From Pseudaeromonas sharmana (GTDB lineage: Bacteria; Pseudomonadota; Gammaproteobacteria; Enterobacterales; Aeromonadaceae): a DNA stretch of 64,000 nt. The stretch covers positions 186,001 through 250,000 of the forward strand of contig NZ_JBHSAF010000015.1 in assembly GCF_042649925.1 (NCBI RefSeq), read 5' to 3'. The notes under the pieces are model-generated. The model made no database searches. It saw nothing but the letters and a program-made list of their open reading frames with translations, and was not told the DNA's origin. The position numbers and the translations under genes were made by a program. Below are positions 40,730 through 50,073 of this stretch, in pieces (the first letter of the stretch is position 1; the number at the start of each line of letters is the position of its first letter).

Positions 40730-41287
40730 GTGATCAACGAGATTAAGCAAGACGCCAAAGAGCGCATGAGCAAGAGCATCGAGGCGCTGAAGAGCCAGAT
40801 GTCAAAGATTCGTACTGGTCGTGCTCAACCAGCCCTGCTGGATGGTATCACGGTAGAATATTACGGTTCAGCGACGCCGCTGCGCCAGGTGGCGAACGTG
40901 ACCGCAGAAGACGCGCGCACTCTGGCTGTTACCGTCTTTGATCGTTCCATGATTCAGGCGGTTGAGAAAGCAATCATGACGTCGGATCTGGGGCTGAATC
41001 CGTCATCTGCCGGCGCCACTATTCGTGTGCCGTTGCCGCCGTTGACCGAAGAGCGCCGCAAAGATCTTATCAAGCTGGTGCGGGCTGAAGCCGAGCAATC
41101 CCGGGTTGCCGTACGAAACGTGCGCCGCGATTGCAACGCGGATCTGAAGGCGTTGCTGAAGGACAAGGACATCTCCGAGGATGACGACCGTCGTGCTCAG
41201 GAAGAGATCCAGAAGCTGACGGATACTTTCGTCAAGCAGGTCGATGATCTGTTGGCGGCGAAGGAAAAAGAGCTGATGGAAATCTGA
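40730..41287 (+). CDS. frr: Ribosome recycling factor
   Basis: The 185-residue factor with EF-G splits post-termination ribosomes. I place the start at GTG 40730 (AAGGA seven bases upstream), since this gives VINEIKQDAKERMSK and exactly the E. coli length; an ATG at 40670 would add 20 non-conserved residues. SKIRTGRAQPALLDGI, VPLPPLTEERRKDL and VRNVRRDCNADLKALLKDKDISEDDDRR are invariant family blocks. Confidence 0.95.
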   Translation: MINEIKQDAKERMSKSIEALKSQMSKIRTGRAQPALLDGITVEYYGSATPLRQVANVTAEDARTLAVTVFDRSMIQAVEKAIMTSDLGLNPSSAGATIRVPLPPLTEERRKDLIKLVRAEAEQSRVAVRNVRRDCNADLKALLKDKDISEDDDRRAQEEIQKLTDTFVKQVDDLLAAKEKELMEI

Positions 41288-41310
41288 TTGTCACATCAGG
41301 TATAGTACCG

Positions 41311-41340
41311 GCGCCGTGCGGCTTGCTGCACGGCGCTTTT
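41311..41340 (+). terminator. Hairpin between frr and uppS
   Basis: GCGCCGTGC pairs with GCACGGCGC around an 8-base loop, then TTTTCTATTT. A partial terminator separating translation from envelope genes is likely. Confidence 0.75.
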
Positions 41341-41359
41341 CTATTTACAGGAGTGATGC

Positions 41360-42130
41360 ATGTCGCTAGCCCCCCCCCTTGCCGAATTGCCGAATCAGGG
41401 TCTGCCCCGACATGTCGCCATCATCATGGATGGCAATGGCCGCTGGGCACAGCAGCGGGGAAAGATGCGCGTCTTCGGTCACAAGGCAGGTGTGCAGGCA
41501 GTTCGTGATGCGGTTTCGTTTGCGTCACGTCTTGGTATCGAAGCGCTGACTTTGTTTGCCTTTTCCAGTGAGAACTGGCGCCGTCCGGAATCTGAAGTTT
41601 CGGCCCTGATGGAGTTGTTTATCCATGTGCTGGGGTCTGAAGTCAAAAAATTGCATAAGAGCAATATCCGTTTGCGTGTCATTGGGGAACGGAGTCGTTT
41701 CAGTGAGCGCTTGCAGAAAAAAGTAGCCGACGCCGAAGCGATGACGGCCGACAATACCGGTTTGGTATTGAATGTCGCTGCCAACTATGGTGGCCGCTGG
41801 GATCTGCTGCAGGCGATGCAACGGCTCGCCAAGGATGTTCAGCAGGGGCTTCTTGTTCCAGAGCAACTGGACGAGGAGATGATCTGCGGCCAGCTGACTA
41901 CTGCCGGACAGCCGGATGTCGACTTGTTGATCCGTACCGGCGGTGACCACCGCATCAGTAATTTTCTGTTGTGGCAAATGGCGTATGCCGAACTCTATTT
42001 TACCTCTGTGCTCTGGCCCGATTTTGATGAGGTGGCGTTTAGTGATGCCATTGCCTCTTTTGCTAGCCGGGAGCGTCGTTTTGGTTGTACTGGTGAACAA
42101 ATCCGTGCGCTGTTGGCGCAATCGGACTGA
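41360..42130 (+). CDS. uppS: Undecaprenyl diphosphate synthase
   Basis: The 256-residue cis-prenyltransferase makes the C55 carrier lipid for peptidoglycan and O-antigen. RHVAIIMDGNGRWAQQRG carries the catalytic Asp (about residue 26). FAFSSENWRRP, NVAANYGGRWD and the C-terminal LIRTGGDHRISNFLLWQMAYAELYF are signatures. CAGGAG lies before the ATG at 41360. It lies directly after frr, whereas in E. coli dxr is between them. Confidence 0.97.
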   Translation: MSLAPPLAELPNQGLPRHVAIIMDGNGRWAQQRGKMRVFGHKAGVQAVRDAVSFASRLGIEALTLFAFSSENWRRPESEVSALMELFIHVLGSEVKKLHKSNIRLRVIGERSRFSERLQKKVADAEAMTADNTGLVLNVAANYGGRWDLLQAMQRLAKDVQQGLLVPEQLDEEMICGQLTTAGQPDVDLLIRTGGDHRISNFLLWQMAYAELYFTSVLWPDFDEVAFSDAIASFASRERRFGCTGEQIRALLAQSD

Positions 42131-42144
42131 CTATCGAGGTTCAT

Positions 42145-42993
42145 TTGCTCAAACAACGCCTGCTAACTGCCTTGATCCTGATCCCGCTGGCCGTGGGCTG
42201 GATGTTTTTTCTGCCGTTTGATTATTTCACTTTGGGTGCGGTTCTGATCTGCCTGTTGGCCAGCCGGGAGTGGGGGCGTTTCGTTTGGCCAGAACAGCCC
42301 TCCTGGTTAGCGTTGCCAATGGGTGGCGTTCTGGCGGTGACGCTGTTCCTGGCGCCAACGTCGCATTTACTATCCATGTCCATTCCTGTCTGGGTGGAGG
42401 GCATACTGGTAGCCGGTGCCCTCTGGTGGCTGTTTGCTGTGTGGATGGTGGTCCGTTATCCCAGGAGCGCCAGCTGTTGGCGTACGAGCCGCTGGTTGAA
42501 AGCTGGATTCGGTTTGCTGACTCTGCTGCCCTTCTTCTGGGCTATGCTGCTGCTTCGAAGTTACCAATATGCGCAAGACACCCAGTATGGCGGTTGGGCG
42601 CTGTTTTTCGTGATGTTGTTGGTCTGGTGTGCCGATTCCGGCGCTTATTTCTGCGGGCGGGCATTGGGTCGGCACAAGCTGATGCCTGCCGTGAGCCCGA
42701 AGAAGACCATAGAGGGGTTGCTGGGTGGGCTGGTACTCGCCACTGCCGTTGCGGCGATCACCGCATACGGATTCTTGACTGCGGACGAGAATCGTCTGGC
42801 TGTTATTGTCAGTGCGGTATTGGCGGTGCTGGCCTCGGTACTTGGGGATCTGGCTGAAAGCCTGTTCAAGCGAGAAGCGGGTCTCAAGGATTCCGGTTCC
42901 TTGTTGCCGGGGCATGGCGGCGTACTAGACCGGATCGACAGCCTGACCGCAGCCTTGCCGGTATTTGTTATCAGCTATCTGCTGCTGAGCTAA
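42145..42993 (+). CDS. cdsA: Phosphatidate cytidylyltransferase
   Basis: The 282-residue polytopic inner-membrane enzyme forms CDP-diacylglycerol from phosphatidate and CTP. It has six or more hydrophobic segments, and the signature SPKKTIEGLLGGL followed by the C-terminal LGDLAESLFKREAGLKDSGSLLPGHGGVLDRIDSL is complete. The start codon is TTG, preceded by GAGGT; no ATG is near. It lies 14 bases after uppS and 10 before dxr. Confidence 0.96.
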   Translation: MLKQRLLTALILIPLAVGWMFFLPFDYFTLGAVLICLLASREWGRFVWPEQPSWLALPMGGVLAVTLFLAPTSHLLSMSIPVWVEGILVAGALWWLFAVWMVVRYPRSASCWRTSRWLKAGFGLLTLLPFFWAMLLLRSYQYAQDTQYGGWALFFVMLLVWCADSGAYFCGRALGRHKLMPAVSPKKTIEGLLGGLVLATAVAAITAYGFLTADENRLAVIVSAVLAVLASVLGDLAESLFKREAGLKDSGSLLPGHGGVLDRIDSLTAALPVFVISYLLLS

Positions 42994-43003
42994 GGGTCTC
43001 ATC

Positions 43004-44194
43004 ATGATGCATCTGACTATTCTGGGGGCGACCGGCTCAATTGGTCGCAGCACTCTGGATGTTGTCCGTCGGCACCGGGAGCATATTCAGGTGGTTGCCC
43101 TGGCTGCACATTCGGATGCCGAGCGTATGCTGGCAGATTGCCTGGAGTTCCAGCCGCGTTATGCCGTTCTGGTTCAGGAAGAGGCAGCAGTCAGTTTACG
43201 CCTGGCATTAGCCGAGCATAACGTCGCGATTGATGTACTCAGTGGCCCGCAAGCCGTGTGCGAAGTGGCTCGTCTGCATGAGGTCGACACCGTGATGGCG
43301 GCTATCGTCGGCGCTGCTGGCCTGCTGCCGTCGATGGCCGCGATCAAGGCGGGAAAGCGAGTCTTGCTGGCGAACAAGGAGTCGCTGGTGATGTCGGGGG
43401 CGCTGTTCATGCAGGCTGCTCGCGAGCATGGTGCCTGCATTCTACCTGTTGATAGCGAACATAATGCCATTTTTCAGTGTCTTCCTGAGTCCGTACAAGC
43501 CGAGTTAGGGCATTGTGATCTGGCTGCGGCCGGGATACACAAGATACTGCTGACCGGTTCGGGGGGCCCTTTCCGCTTCAGCCCGCTCGATATGCTCTCC
43601 TCCGTCACACCGGCGCAGGCCATTGCTCATCCAAACTGGAGCATGGGGCGTAAAATATCTGTCGACTCGGCCACCATGATGAACAAAGGGCTGGAATTCA
43701 TTGAGGCCAAATGGCTGTTCAATGCCGCAGACAGTCAGATACAGGTCATTATTCATCCGCAATCCGTGATTCATTCGATGGTGCAATATCAAGATGGGTC
43801 GGTTCTGGCACAAATGGGCCGTCCCGATATGCGCACACCGATTGCACATGCGCTGGCCTATCCACAGCGGATAGCGTCGGGTGTCGAGGCGCTGGATTTC
43901 TTCAGCCAGGGCGAACTGACATTCCTGCAGCCCGATTACCAACGATACCCATGCCTGAAGTTGGCCATCGATGCCTGCTGGGCCGGCCAAGCGGCGACGA
44001 CGGCGCTGAATGCGGCCAATGAGCTGGCGGTAGCGGCCTTCCTCGATGAACGGATAAGATTTACCGACATTCACCAGCTCTGTTATCGGGTTGTTGAGCA
44101 ATTGTCTTCACGTTCGACACCGGATCTGGATACTATTCTGGAACTCGATAGCGAGGCTCGACGTCTTGCATTGCGATATTTACAGGAGATCTGA
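43004..44194 (+). CDS. dxr: 1-deoxy-D-xylulose 5-phosphate reductoisomerase
   Basis: The 396-residue NADPH enzyme catalyses the committed step of the MEP pathway. The NADPH loop LTILGATGSIGRSTLD is at the start; ANKESLVMSG and VDSEHNAIFQCL carry the metal and substrate contacts, and LTGSGGPFR is the flexible-loop region. Two consecutive ATGs begin the gene, and either could be used. Here dxr follows cdsA and overlaps rseP by one base (TGATG); the E. coli order is frr-dxr-uppS-cdsA-rseP. Confidence 0.97.
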   Translation: MMHLTILGATGSIGRSTLDVVRRHREHIQVVALAAHSDAERMLADCLEFQPRYAVLVQEEAAVSLRLALAEHNVAIDVLSGPQAVCEVARLHEVDTVMAAIVGAAGLLPSMAAIKAGKRVLLANKESLVMSGALFMQAAREHGACILPVDSEHNAIFQCLPESVQAELGHCDLAAAGIHKILLTGSGGPFRFSPLDMLSSVTPAQAIAHPNWSMGRKISVDSATMMNKGLEFIEAKWLFNAADSQIQVIIHPQSVIHSMVQYQDGSVLAQMGRPDMRTPIAHALAYPQRIASGVEALDFFSQGELTFLQPDYQRYPCLKLAIDACWAGQAATTALNAANELAVAAFLDERIRFTDIHQLCYRVVEQLSSRSTPDLDTILELDSEARRLALRYLQEI

Positions 44195-45546
44195 TGACAG
44201 CCATTGTCTGGAACCTGCTGTCCTTTGTGGTGGCGTTGGCGATTCTGATTGCGGTCCATGAGTGGGGCCATTTCTGGGTGGCAAGACGCTGCGGTGTATT
44301 CGTACAACGCTTTTCTTTGGGCTTTGGCAAGGTGCTCTTCAGCTGGCGAGATCGCCATGGTACCGACTTTTCGCTGTCGCTGATTCCGCTTGGCGGCTAT
44401 GTGAAGATGCTGGATGAGCGCGTAGAAAGCGTGCCGGAAGCGCGTCGCCATCAAGCGTTCAATACGCAGTCAGTTTGGCGCCGGTTTGCCATTGTTGCAG
44501 CTGGCCCCTGCGCGAACTTCGTGTTTGCTCTTCTGGTGTTCTGGTTGATGTTTCTGCTCGGAGTGCCGAGTGTGAAACCTGTGATTGGCACTGTCCAGCC
44601 CGGCAGTTTGGCGGCACAATCGGGCTTGCTTGATGGCATGGAAATTGTCGCTGTGGATGGACAGCAGACGCTGGATTGGGAAGGGGTGACCTACCAACTG
44701 GTACGGCAGATTGGCAAGCCTGATGTGACCATTACCGTCCAGGCCGCCGGCGAGCAACCGGAACAGAAGCGATTGCAGTTGCATGGCTGGACCCTGAACG
44801 GCAAGGAAGAACAGGCGCCCTTTATCGGGCTGGGCATCGAGCCTGTGATGCCGGAAGTGTTGCTGCAAGTCGGTCAACTGGTACCGAAGGGCAGTGCCGA
44901 GCAGGCTGGTTTGATGGTCGATGATGAACTCGTTTCGCTGGATGGCATTGAGCTTAAAACCTGGCAGCAGTTCGTGACGCAGGTGCAGTTATCGCCTGAT
45001 GTCACTCTGCACTTGGTCTACCGGCGTGCCGGGCAGTTGCAACAGACGGATTTGACCCCGGCCTCGCGGGATGCCGGCGATAAGGTCGTCGGTTACGTCG
45101 GGCTGGCGCCTCGCGTCAAGCCGCTGGACGATCGTTATCGCATCGAGTTGCAGTATGGCCCGCTTGAAGCTGTCAGCATGGCGGTCAAGAAAACCGTGGA
45201 TGTCATGGGGCTAACCTTGGACATGGTTAGCAAGCTGTTCACGGGGGTCGTTTCGCTGGACAATCTGAGCGGTCCGATCTCAATTGCGAAAGGGGCAGGA
45301 AGCACAGCCAGTTTTGGTCTGGTATACTTCCTCGGATTTTTAGGGTTGGTCAGTATTAATCTGGGCATTATCAACCTGTTTCCGTTGCCCGTGCTCGATG
45401 GCGGCCACCTGATGTTCTTTGTGGCCGAGGCCATCCGAGGTAAGCCGGTACCGGAGCGTTTTCAGGAATATGCATTCAAATTTGGCGCAGCTGTTCTGGT
45501 CTGTTTGATGGGAATTGCGCTGTTTAATGACTTTGTGCGCCTCTAA
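44194..45546 (+). CDS. rseP: Site-2 intramembrane protease RseP
   Basis: The 450-residue inner-membrane metalloprotease cleaves RseA in the sigma-E envelope-stress cascade and clears signal peptides. The zinc site HEWGH is at residues 22-26 in the first membrane helix, with the third ligand in LPVLDGGHLMFF near 400. Two tandem PDZ domains (about 110-305) lie between. The start is coupled to dxr by a one-base overlap. It is followed by bamA, whose product is also under sigma-E control in E. coli. Confidence 0.97.
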   Translation: MTAIVWNLLSFVVALAILIAVHEWGHFWVARRCGVFVQRFSLGFGKVLFSWRDRHGTDFSLSLIPLGGYVKMLDERVESVPEARRHQAFNTQSVWRRFAIVAAGPCANFVFALLVFWLMFLLGVPSVKPVIGTVQPGSLAAQSGLLDGMEIVAVDGQQTLDWEGVTYQLVRQIGKPDVTITVQAAGEQPEQKRLQLHGWTLNGKEEQAPFIGLGIEPVMPEVLLQVGQLVPKGSAEQAGLMVDDELVSLDGIELKTWQQFVTQVQLSPDVTLHLVYRRAGQLQQTDLTPASRDAGDKVVGYVGLAPRVKPLDDRYRIELQYGPLEAVSMAVKKTVDVMGLTLDMVSKLFTGVVSLDNLSGPISIAKGAGSTASFGLVYFLGFLGLVSINLGIINLFPLPVLDGGHLMFFVAEAIRGKPVPERFQEYAFKFGAAVLVCLMGIALFNDFVRL

Positions 45547-45578
45547 GAGGCATTGCAACTAGGACATACGAGAACAAC

Positions 45579-48008
45579 ATGGCAGTAAGAAAAGCGCTTG
45601 TCGCCTCATGCCTTCTGAGCGTTAGCCTGGTGGCCAACGGGGCGGAACCCGTCACTGACGGCTTCGTCGTCAAAGATATCCGTGTCGAAGGGCTGCAGCG
45701 GGTCACCCTGGGTGCGGCTCTCCTGAATTTGCCTGTTCGCGTCGGAGACACCGTTGACGGCAATGCTGTGGCCAACGCCATCAAGAAGCTCTATTCCTCT
45801 GGGAACTTTGAGGATATCCAGTTGACTCGCGACGGCGATGCTCTGGTTGTCACGGTTCGCGAGCGTCCGACGATCAGTAATATCGAATTCGTCGGCAACA
45901 AGGATATCAAAGAAGAGCAACTGAAAGAGTCTATTGAGGCTTCCGGTGTCCGTGTCGGCGAGCCGCTGGATCGGACCGTGCTCCGCTCGCTCGAGAAGAA
46001 TCTTGAAGATTTCTACTATGGCGTCGGCAAGTATTCAGCCAAGGTCCAGGCAATTGTTACGCCGTTGCCGCGTAATCGTGTCGACCTGAAGCTCAATTTC
46101 ATCGAAGGTGTCTCGGCCAAAATTCAGCAGATCAACATTGTCGGCAACAAGGTATTCAATGAGGAGCGGTTGATCGCCCAGCTCTCGCTGCGTGATGATG
46201 TACCGTGGTGGAACGTGGTCGCTGACAAGAAATACCAGAAACAAAAGCTGGCCGGTGACCTCGAAACGCTGCGCTCTTACTACATGAATCGCGGTTATCT
46301 GCGTTTTAAGGTCGACTCTACACAGGTTGAAATGACGCCAGATCGTAAGGGCCTCTACATTACGATTAATGTCAGTGAAGGCGAGCAGTACAAGGTCGCA
46401 GGCGTCAACCTGAAGGGTGATCTGCTGGGCCGTGATGCGGATATGAAAAAGCTGGTCGCGATTGCCCCGGGCGAGCTCTATTCGGCGGCCAATGTGACGA
46501 ACGCAGAAGAGAGTATCTCCAAGTATCTGGGTAAATTCGGCTATGCCTATCCGCAGGTCACGACCTACCCGTCGATCGATGATCAGAAAAAAGAGGTGGT
46601 GCTGAATATCAATGTGGCTCCCGGCCCACGTATTTATGTTCGCAATATCACGGTGCAAGGCAACCAGCAAACGCGTGACGAGGTGTTGCGTCGTGAAATG
46701 CGCCAAATGGAAGGCACCTGGCTGTCGAATGAGCAGGTAGAGAGTTCGAAAACGCGTCTGAACCGGCTAGGCTTCTTCGAAACCGTTGAGATTCAGCCTC
46801 GGCGTCTGCCGGGCAGTGAAGATCAGGTCGATCTGGATGTCAAAGTTAAAGAACAGGCCGCGGGCTCTATTACCGGTGGCGTCGGCTATGGAACCTCCTC
46901 CGGCGTCAGCTTCCAGTTTGGTCTGTCGCAGGACAACTTCCTCGGCTCCGGCAACAAGGGTGCATTTACGTTCAACATGAACGATTACAGCAAGACCTTT
47001 GATGTCAGTTACACCGATCCCTACTTCACGCTGGATGGCGTCAGCTTGGGTGGCCGGGTGTATTACACCCAGTTTGAAGCGGGTAATGCCAACCTCGTCG
47101 ATTACAACAACGAGACCATTGGTGCCCGAGCCACGTTCGGTTATCCCTTCAATGAGATTAACCGTCTCGAGTTTGGTGTCGGTTACGAAAACAACAAACT
47201 CTCGCAGTTGCAGGCCTATGCCCAAATCCGCAAGTTCTGGGAGATCTATGCCGGAAACCGCGATAGTCAAGGGCGGGTGGTATTCAACAAATACGACTTC
47301 ACTACCAGCTGGATTCGTAATGACCTGAATAAGGGCATGTTCGCCACCGAGGGCAATCGTCAGCAGTTGACCGGCAAGGTTACGGTTCCAGGATCGGATC
47401 TGCAGTTCTATAAGGTGAGTTTCGACGATAGCCACTATTATCCGCTGGATAAGGAACATAGCTGGGTCCTCCTCGGTCGAATGAAGCTGGCATATGGTGC
47501 TGGCTATGGCGAAGTGGACGGTTACAACCAGGTACTGCCGTTCTTTGAAAACTACTATGCCGGTGGTAGCGAATGGCTGCGTGGCTTCCGTAGTAATACC
47601 GTCGGTCCCAAGGCTTTGTATCTGTATAACTACCAGGGTAACGATACGGTCACGGCAACCGATCAATCTGTGGGTGGCAATGCCATGGCGGTGGCCAGCT
47701 TCGAATTTATCGTACCGACACCGTTTGCCTCGGAGACTTATCGTAACCAGCTGCGGACATCGATATTCTTCGATATCGGTAATGTCTGGGATACGACATT
47801 CAACCCCAGTGATTACGCAAGTTGCAGTTCATCCTGTGACAAATTTTACGATTACTCCGATCCGGCCAAGTACCGGTCATCTGTCGGGGTAGCGTTGCAA
47901 TGGTTGTCGCCACTCGGCCCTCTGGCAGTTTCGTTTGCCAAACCGATCAAGGAACAACCCGGTGATAAGACCGAAGTGTTCAACTTCAACATCGGTCGTA
48001 CGTTCTGA
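45579..48008 (+). CDS. bamA: Outer-membrane protein assembly factor BamA
   Basis: The 809-residue essential core of the BAM complex inserts beta-barrel proteins. A signal peptide (about 21 residues) is followed by five POTRA domains (about 22-425; FVVKDIRVEGLQRVTLGAAL begins the first). A 16-strand barrel follows, with the conserved loop-6 region around EWLRGFRSN (the VRGF-type motif) and a C-terminal aromatic ending NFNIGRTF. Length and order match E. coli (810). LamB in this window is one of its likely substrates. Confidence 0.97.
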   Translation: MAVRKALVASCLLSVSLVANGAEPVTDGFVVKDIRVEGLQRVTLGAALLNLPVRVGDTVDGNAVANAIKKLYSSGNFEDIQLTRDGDALVVTVRERPTISNIEFVGNKDIKEEQLKESIEASGVRVGEPLDRTVLRSLEKNLEDFYYGVGKYSAKVQAIVTPLPRNRVDLKLNFIEGVSAKIQQINIVGNKVFNEERLIAQLSLRDDVPWWNVVADKKYQKQKLAGDLETLRSYYMNRGYLRFKVDSTQVEMTPDRKGLYITINVSEGEQYKVAGVNLKGDLLGRDADMKKLVAIAPGELYSAANVTNAEESISKYLGKFGYAYPQVTTYPSIDDQKKEVVLNINVAPGPRIYVRNITVQGNQQTRDEVLRREMRQMEGTWLSNEQVESSKTRLNRLGFFETVEIQPRRLPGSEDQVDLDVKVKEQAAGSITGGVGYGTSSGVSFQFGLSQDNFLGSGNKGAFTFNMNDYSKTFDVSYTDPYFTLDGVSLGGRVYYTQFEAGNANLVDYNNETIGARATFGYPFNEINRLEFGVGYENNKLSQLQAYAQIRKFWEIYAGNRDSQGRVVFNKYDFTTSWIRNDLNKGMFATEGNRQQLTGKVTVPGSDLQFYKVSFDDSHYYPLDKEHSWVLLGRMKLAYGAGYGEVDGYNQVLPFFENYYAGGSEWLRGFRSNTVGPKALYLYNYQGNDTVTATDQSVGGNAMAVASFEFIVPTPFASETYRNQLRTSIFFDIGNVWDTTFNPSDYASCSSSCDKFYDYSDPAKYRSSVGVALQWLSPLGPLAVSFAKPIKEQPGDKTEVFNFNIGRTF

Positions 48009-48040
48009 TAAGTAATGGGTTTTAGGTTAAGGAGTTCAAA

Positions 48041-48556
48041 TTGAATAAGGTTTTTCAAGCTGCCACGCTGGCACTGGGTCTGATGGCAACCGGTTTCTCT
48101 GTTTCTGCTGCTGCCGAGACCAAGATCGCTGTGATTAACGTGCCGCGCATCATGCACGAGATCCCGCAAGCCAAGGCGATCGAAGACAAACTCAAGTCTG
48201 AGTTTGCGTCACGTATCAGTGAAATGAAGCGTCTGGAGAGCGAAGGTGAAGCCTTGGCCGCCAAGCTAAAGAAGGACGAAGCCTTCATGAGCGCGGACGA
48301 GCGGACCAAGATGCAGCGTAAACTGGCCGAGATGCAGGCTGACTTCAATCTGAAGGGGCAGGCGCTGCAAGAGGATCAACGTCGTCGTTATGGCGAAGAG
48401 CAGAAGAAGGTGCTGGACAAAATTCAGGATGCCATCGATAGCGTTGCCAAGTCTCAGGGCTACGATCTGGTTATCAATGGTAATGCCGTTGTATTTGGTA
48501 GCGACAAGCTGGATATCTCTTCCCAGATCATTCAGCAAGTTAGCAAGAGTAAGTAA
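48041..48556 (+). CDS. skp: Periplasmic chaperone Skp
   Basis: The 171-residue trimeric periplasmic chaperone holds unfolded outer-membrane proteins on their way to BamA. The signal peptide ends SVSAAA. The mature part begins TKIAVINVPRIM and contains the long helical tentacle region with many Lys and Glu. The start codon is TTG, with AAGGAG six bases upstream. It lies between bamA and lpxD, as in E. coli. Confidence 0.95.
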   Translation: MNKVFQAATLALGLMATGFSVSAAAETKIAVINVPRIMHEIPQAKAIEDKLKSEFASRISEMKRLESEGEALAAKLKKDEAFMSADERTKMQRKLAEMQADFNLKGQALQEDQRRRYGEEQKKVLDKIQDAIDSVAKSQGYDLVINGNAVVFGSDKLDISSQIIQQVSKSK

Positions 48557-48559
48557 TCA

Positions 48560-49588
48560 ATGGTGGTGACATTAGGACAACTGGCCGCGCAATTGGGCGC
48601 GGAGTTGCATGGCGATGCCAATGTAGAAGTCTCGCGGGTTGCCAATCTGGAAACGGCACAGCCAGGAGAGATCAGTTTCCTGTCTGATAGCAAATACCGG
48701 ACATTCCTTGAGACGACAGGTGCCAGTGCCGTGCTGGTCAAGGCTGCAGATCTGGCGGCTTGCCGTACCAATGCACTGGTGGTGGCGGATCCCTACGTTG
48801 GTTTTGCGCGTACAGCCCAGTTGCTGGATACTACGCCGGCTCCGGCTAGTGCCGGAATTCACCCGTCAGCCGTGGTGGCCGACGATGTCGTACTGGGCCA
48901 GAACGTCGCGATCGGCGCCAATAGCGTCATCGAGTCGGGCGTGGTGCTGGGTGACGGTGTCGTGATCGGGGCGGGTTGCTTTGTCGGCAAAGCGAGCCGC
49001 ATCGGCGATCGCAGTCGGTTATGGGCTAATGTCACCCTATACCATAATGTTCGTATGGGTACTGATTGCCTCGTGCAGTCCGGTGCGGTGATCGGTTCAG
49101 ATGGCTTTGGTTATGCAAACCAGCGTGGCGAATGGGTTAAAATTCCGCAACTGGGTGGGGTATCGATCGGAAACCGAGTCGAGATCGGTGCCTCGACCAC
49201 GATTGATCGTGGTGCCATTGATGACACCCTGATTGCCGATAATGTGATTATCGATAATCAGTGCCAGATAGCGCATAACGTCGAAATCGGATACGGCACC
49301 GCGATTGCGGGGGCCACAGTGATGGCTGGTAGCACCAAAATCGGCAAATACTGTATCATTGGCGGCGCATCTGTCTTTAATGGGCACATCCAGGTATGTG
49401 ACCAGGTCACTATCACCGGTATGGCGATGGTGATGCGATCCATTACGGAACCAGGCCTCTACTCCTCTGGCATCCCAGCCCAGAGCAATAAGGAGTGGCG
49501 CAAGGTAGCAGCCCGCGTGATGCATATCGACGATATGCACAAACGCCTGGCCAAGCTCGAGCGATTGCTGCAAGAGCGCGAACAATAA
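48560..49588 (+). CDS. lpxD: UDP-3-O-(3-hydroxyacyl)glucosamine N-acyltransferase
   Basis: The 342-residue trimeric acyltransferase performs the third step of lipid A synthesis. An N-terminal uridine-binding domain (AQLGAELHGD... EISFLSDSKY) is followed by a left-handed beta-helix of hexapeptide repeats from about residue 100, with the catalytic His in DNQCQIAHNVEIG. It starts 3 bases after skp. LpxA and LpxB are encoded just downstream. Confidence 0.97.
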   Translation: MVVTLGQLAAQLGAELHGDANVEVSRVANLETAQPGEISFLSDSKYRTFLETTGASAVLVKAADLAACRTNALVVADPYVGFARTAQLLDTTPAPASAGIHPSAVVADDVVLGQNVAIGANSVIESGVVLGDGVVIGAGCFVGKASRIGDRSRLWANVTLYHNVRMGTDCLVQSGAVIGSDGFGYANQRGEWVKIPQLGGVSIGNRVEIGASTTIDRGAIDDTLIADNVIIDNQCQIAHNVEIGYGTAIAGATVMAGSTKIGKYCIIGGASVFNGHIQVCDQVTITGMAMVMRSITEPGLYSSGIPAQSNKEWRKVAARVMHIDDMHKRLAKLERLLQEREQ

Positions 49589-49607
49589 GTAATTTAAGGA
49601 TACAGGT

Positions 49608-50069
49608 TTGAGCAACGAACTTAACCAACTCGATATCCAGGAGATTCTGGATCTGCTGCCACATCGCTACCCATTTTTGCTGGTAGATCGTGTGGTCAAC
49701 TATGAAATCAGCGAAGAGCGCAAGGTTCTGCGCGGCATCAAGAACGTCTCTTTCAACGAGCCGTTCTTTCAGGGCCATTTCCCGCAGAAGCCGGTGTTGC
49801 CAGGTGTGCTGATTCTCGAAGCAATGGCTCAAGCCACTGGTATTCTGGCGTTCCGGATGGTGGGCAAACCGGGCCCCAATGAATTGTATTATTTTGCGGC
49901 CATCGACAATGCTCGCTTCAAACGTCCTGTAGTGCCGGGAGATCAACTGGTGCTGGACGTCGAGTTTCTAAAAGAGCGTCGTGGAATTGCCAAGTTTACC
50001 GGCGTTGCTTCTGTCGATGGTGAGGTGGTTTGTACTGCCGAGCTGATGTGTGCCAAACGCGAGAGCTGA
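49608..50069 (+). CDS. fabZ: 3-hydroxyacyl-ACP dehydratase FabZ
   Basis: The 153-residue hot-dog-fold enzyme dehydrates 3-hydroxyacyl-ACP in fatty-acid elongation and competes with LpxA/LpxD for hydroxyacyl-ACP. DLLPHRYPFLLVDR and the catalytic His/Glu region GHFPQKPVLPGVLILEAMAQ are intact. The start is TTG, preceded by AAGGATACAGG. Placement between lpxD and lpxA is conserved. Confidence 0.96.
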   Translation: MSNELNQLDIQEILDLLPHRYPFLLVDRVVNYEISEERKVLRGIKNVSFNEPFFQGHFPQKPVLPGVLILEAMAQATGILAFRMVGKPGPNELYYFAAIDNARFKRPVVPGDQLVLDVEFLKERRGIAKFTGVASVDGEVVCTAELMCAKRES

Positions 50070-50073
50070 TATT

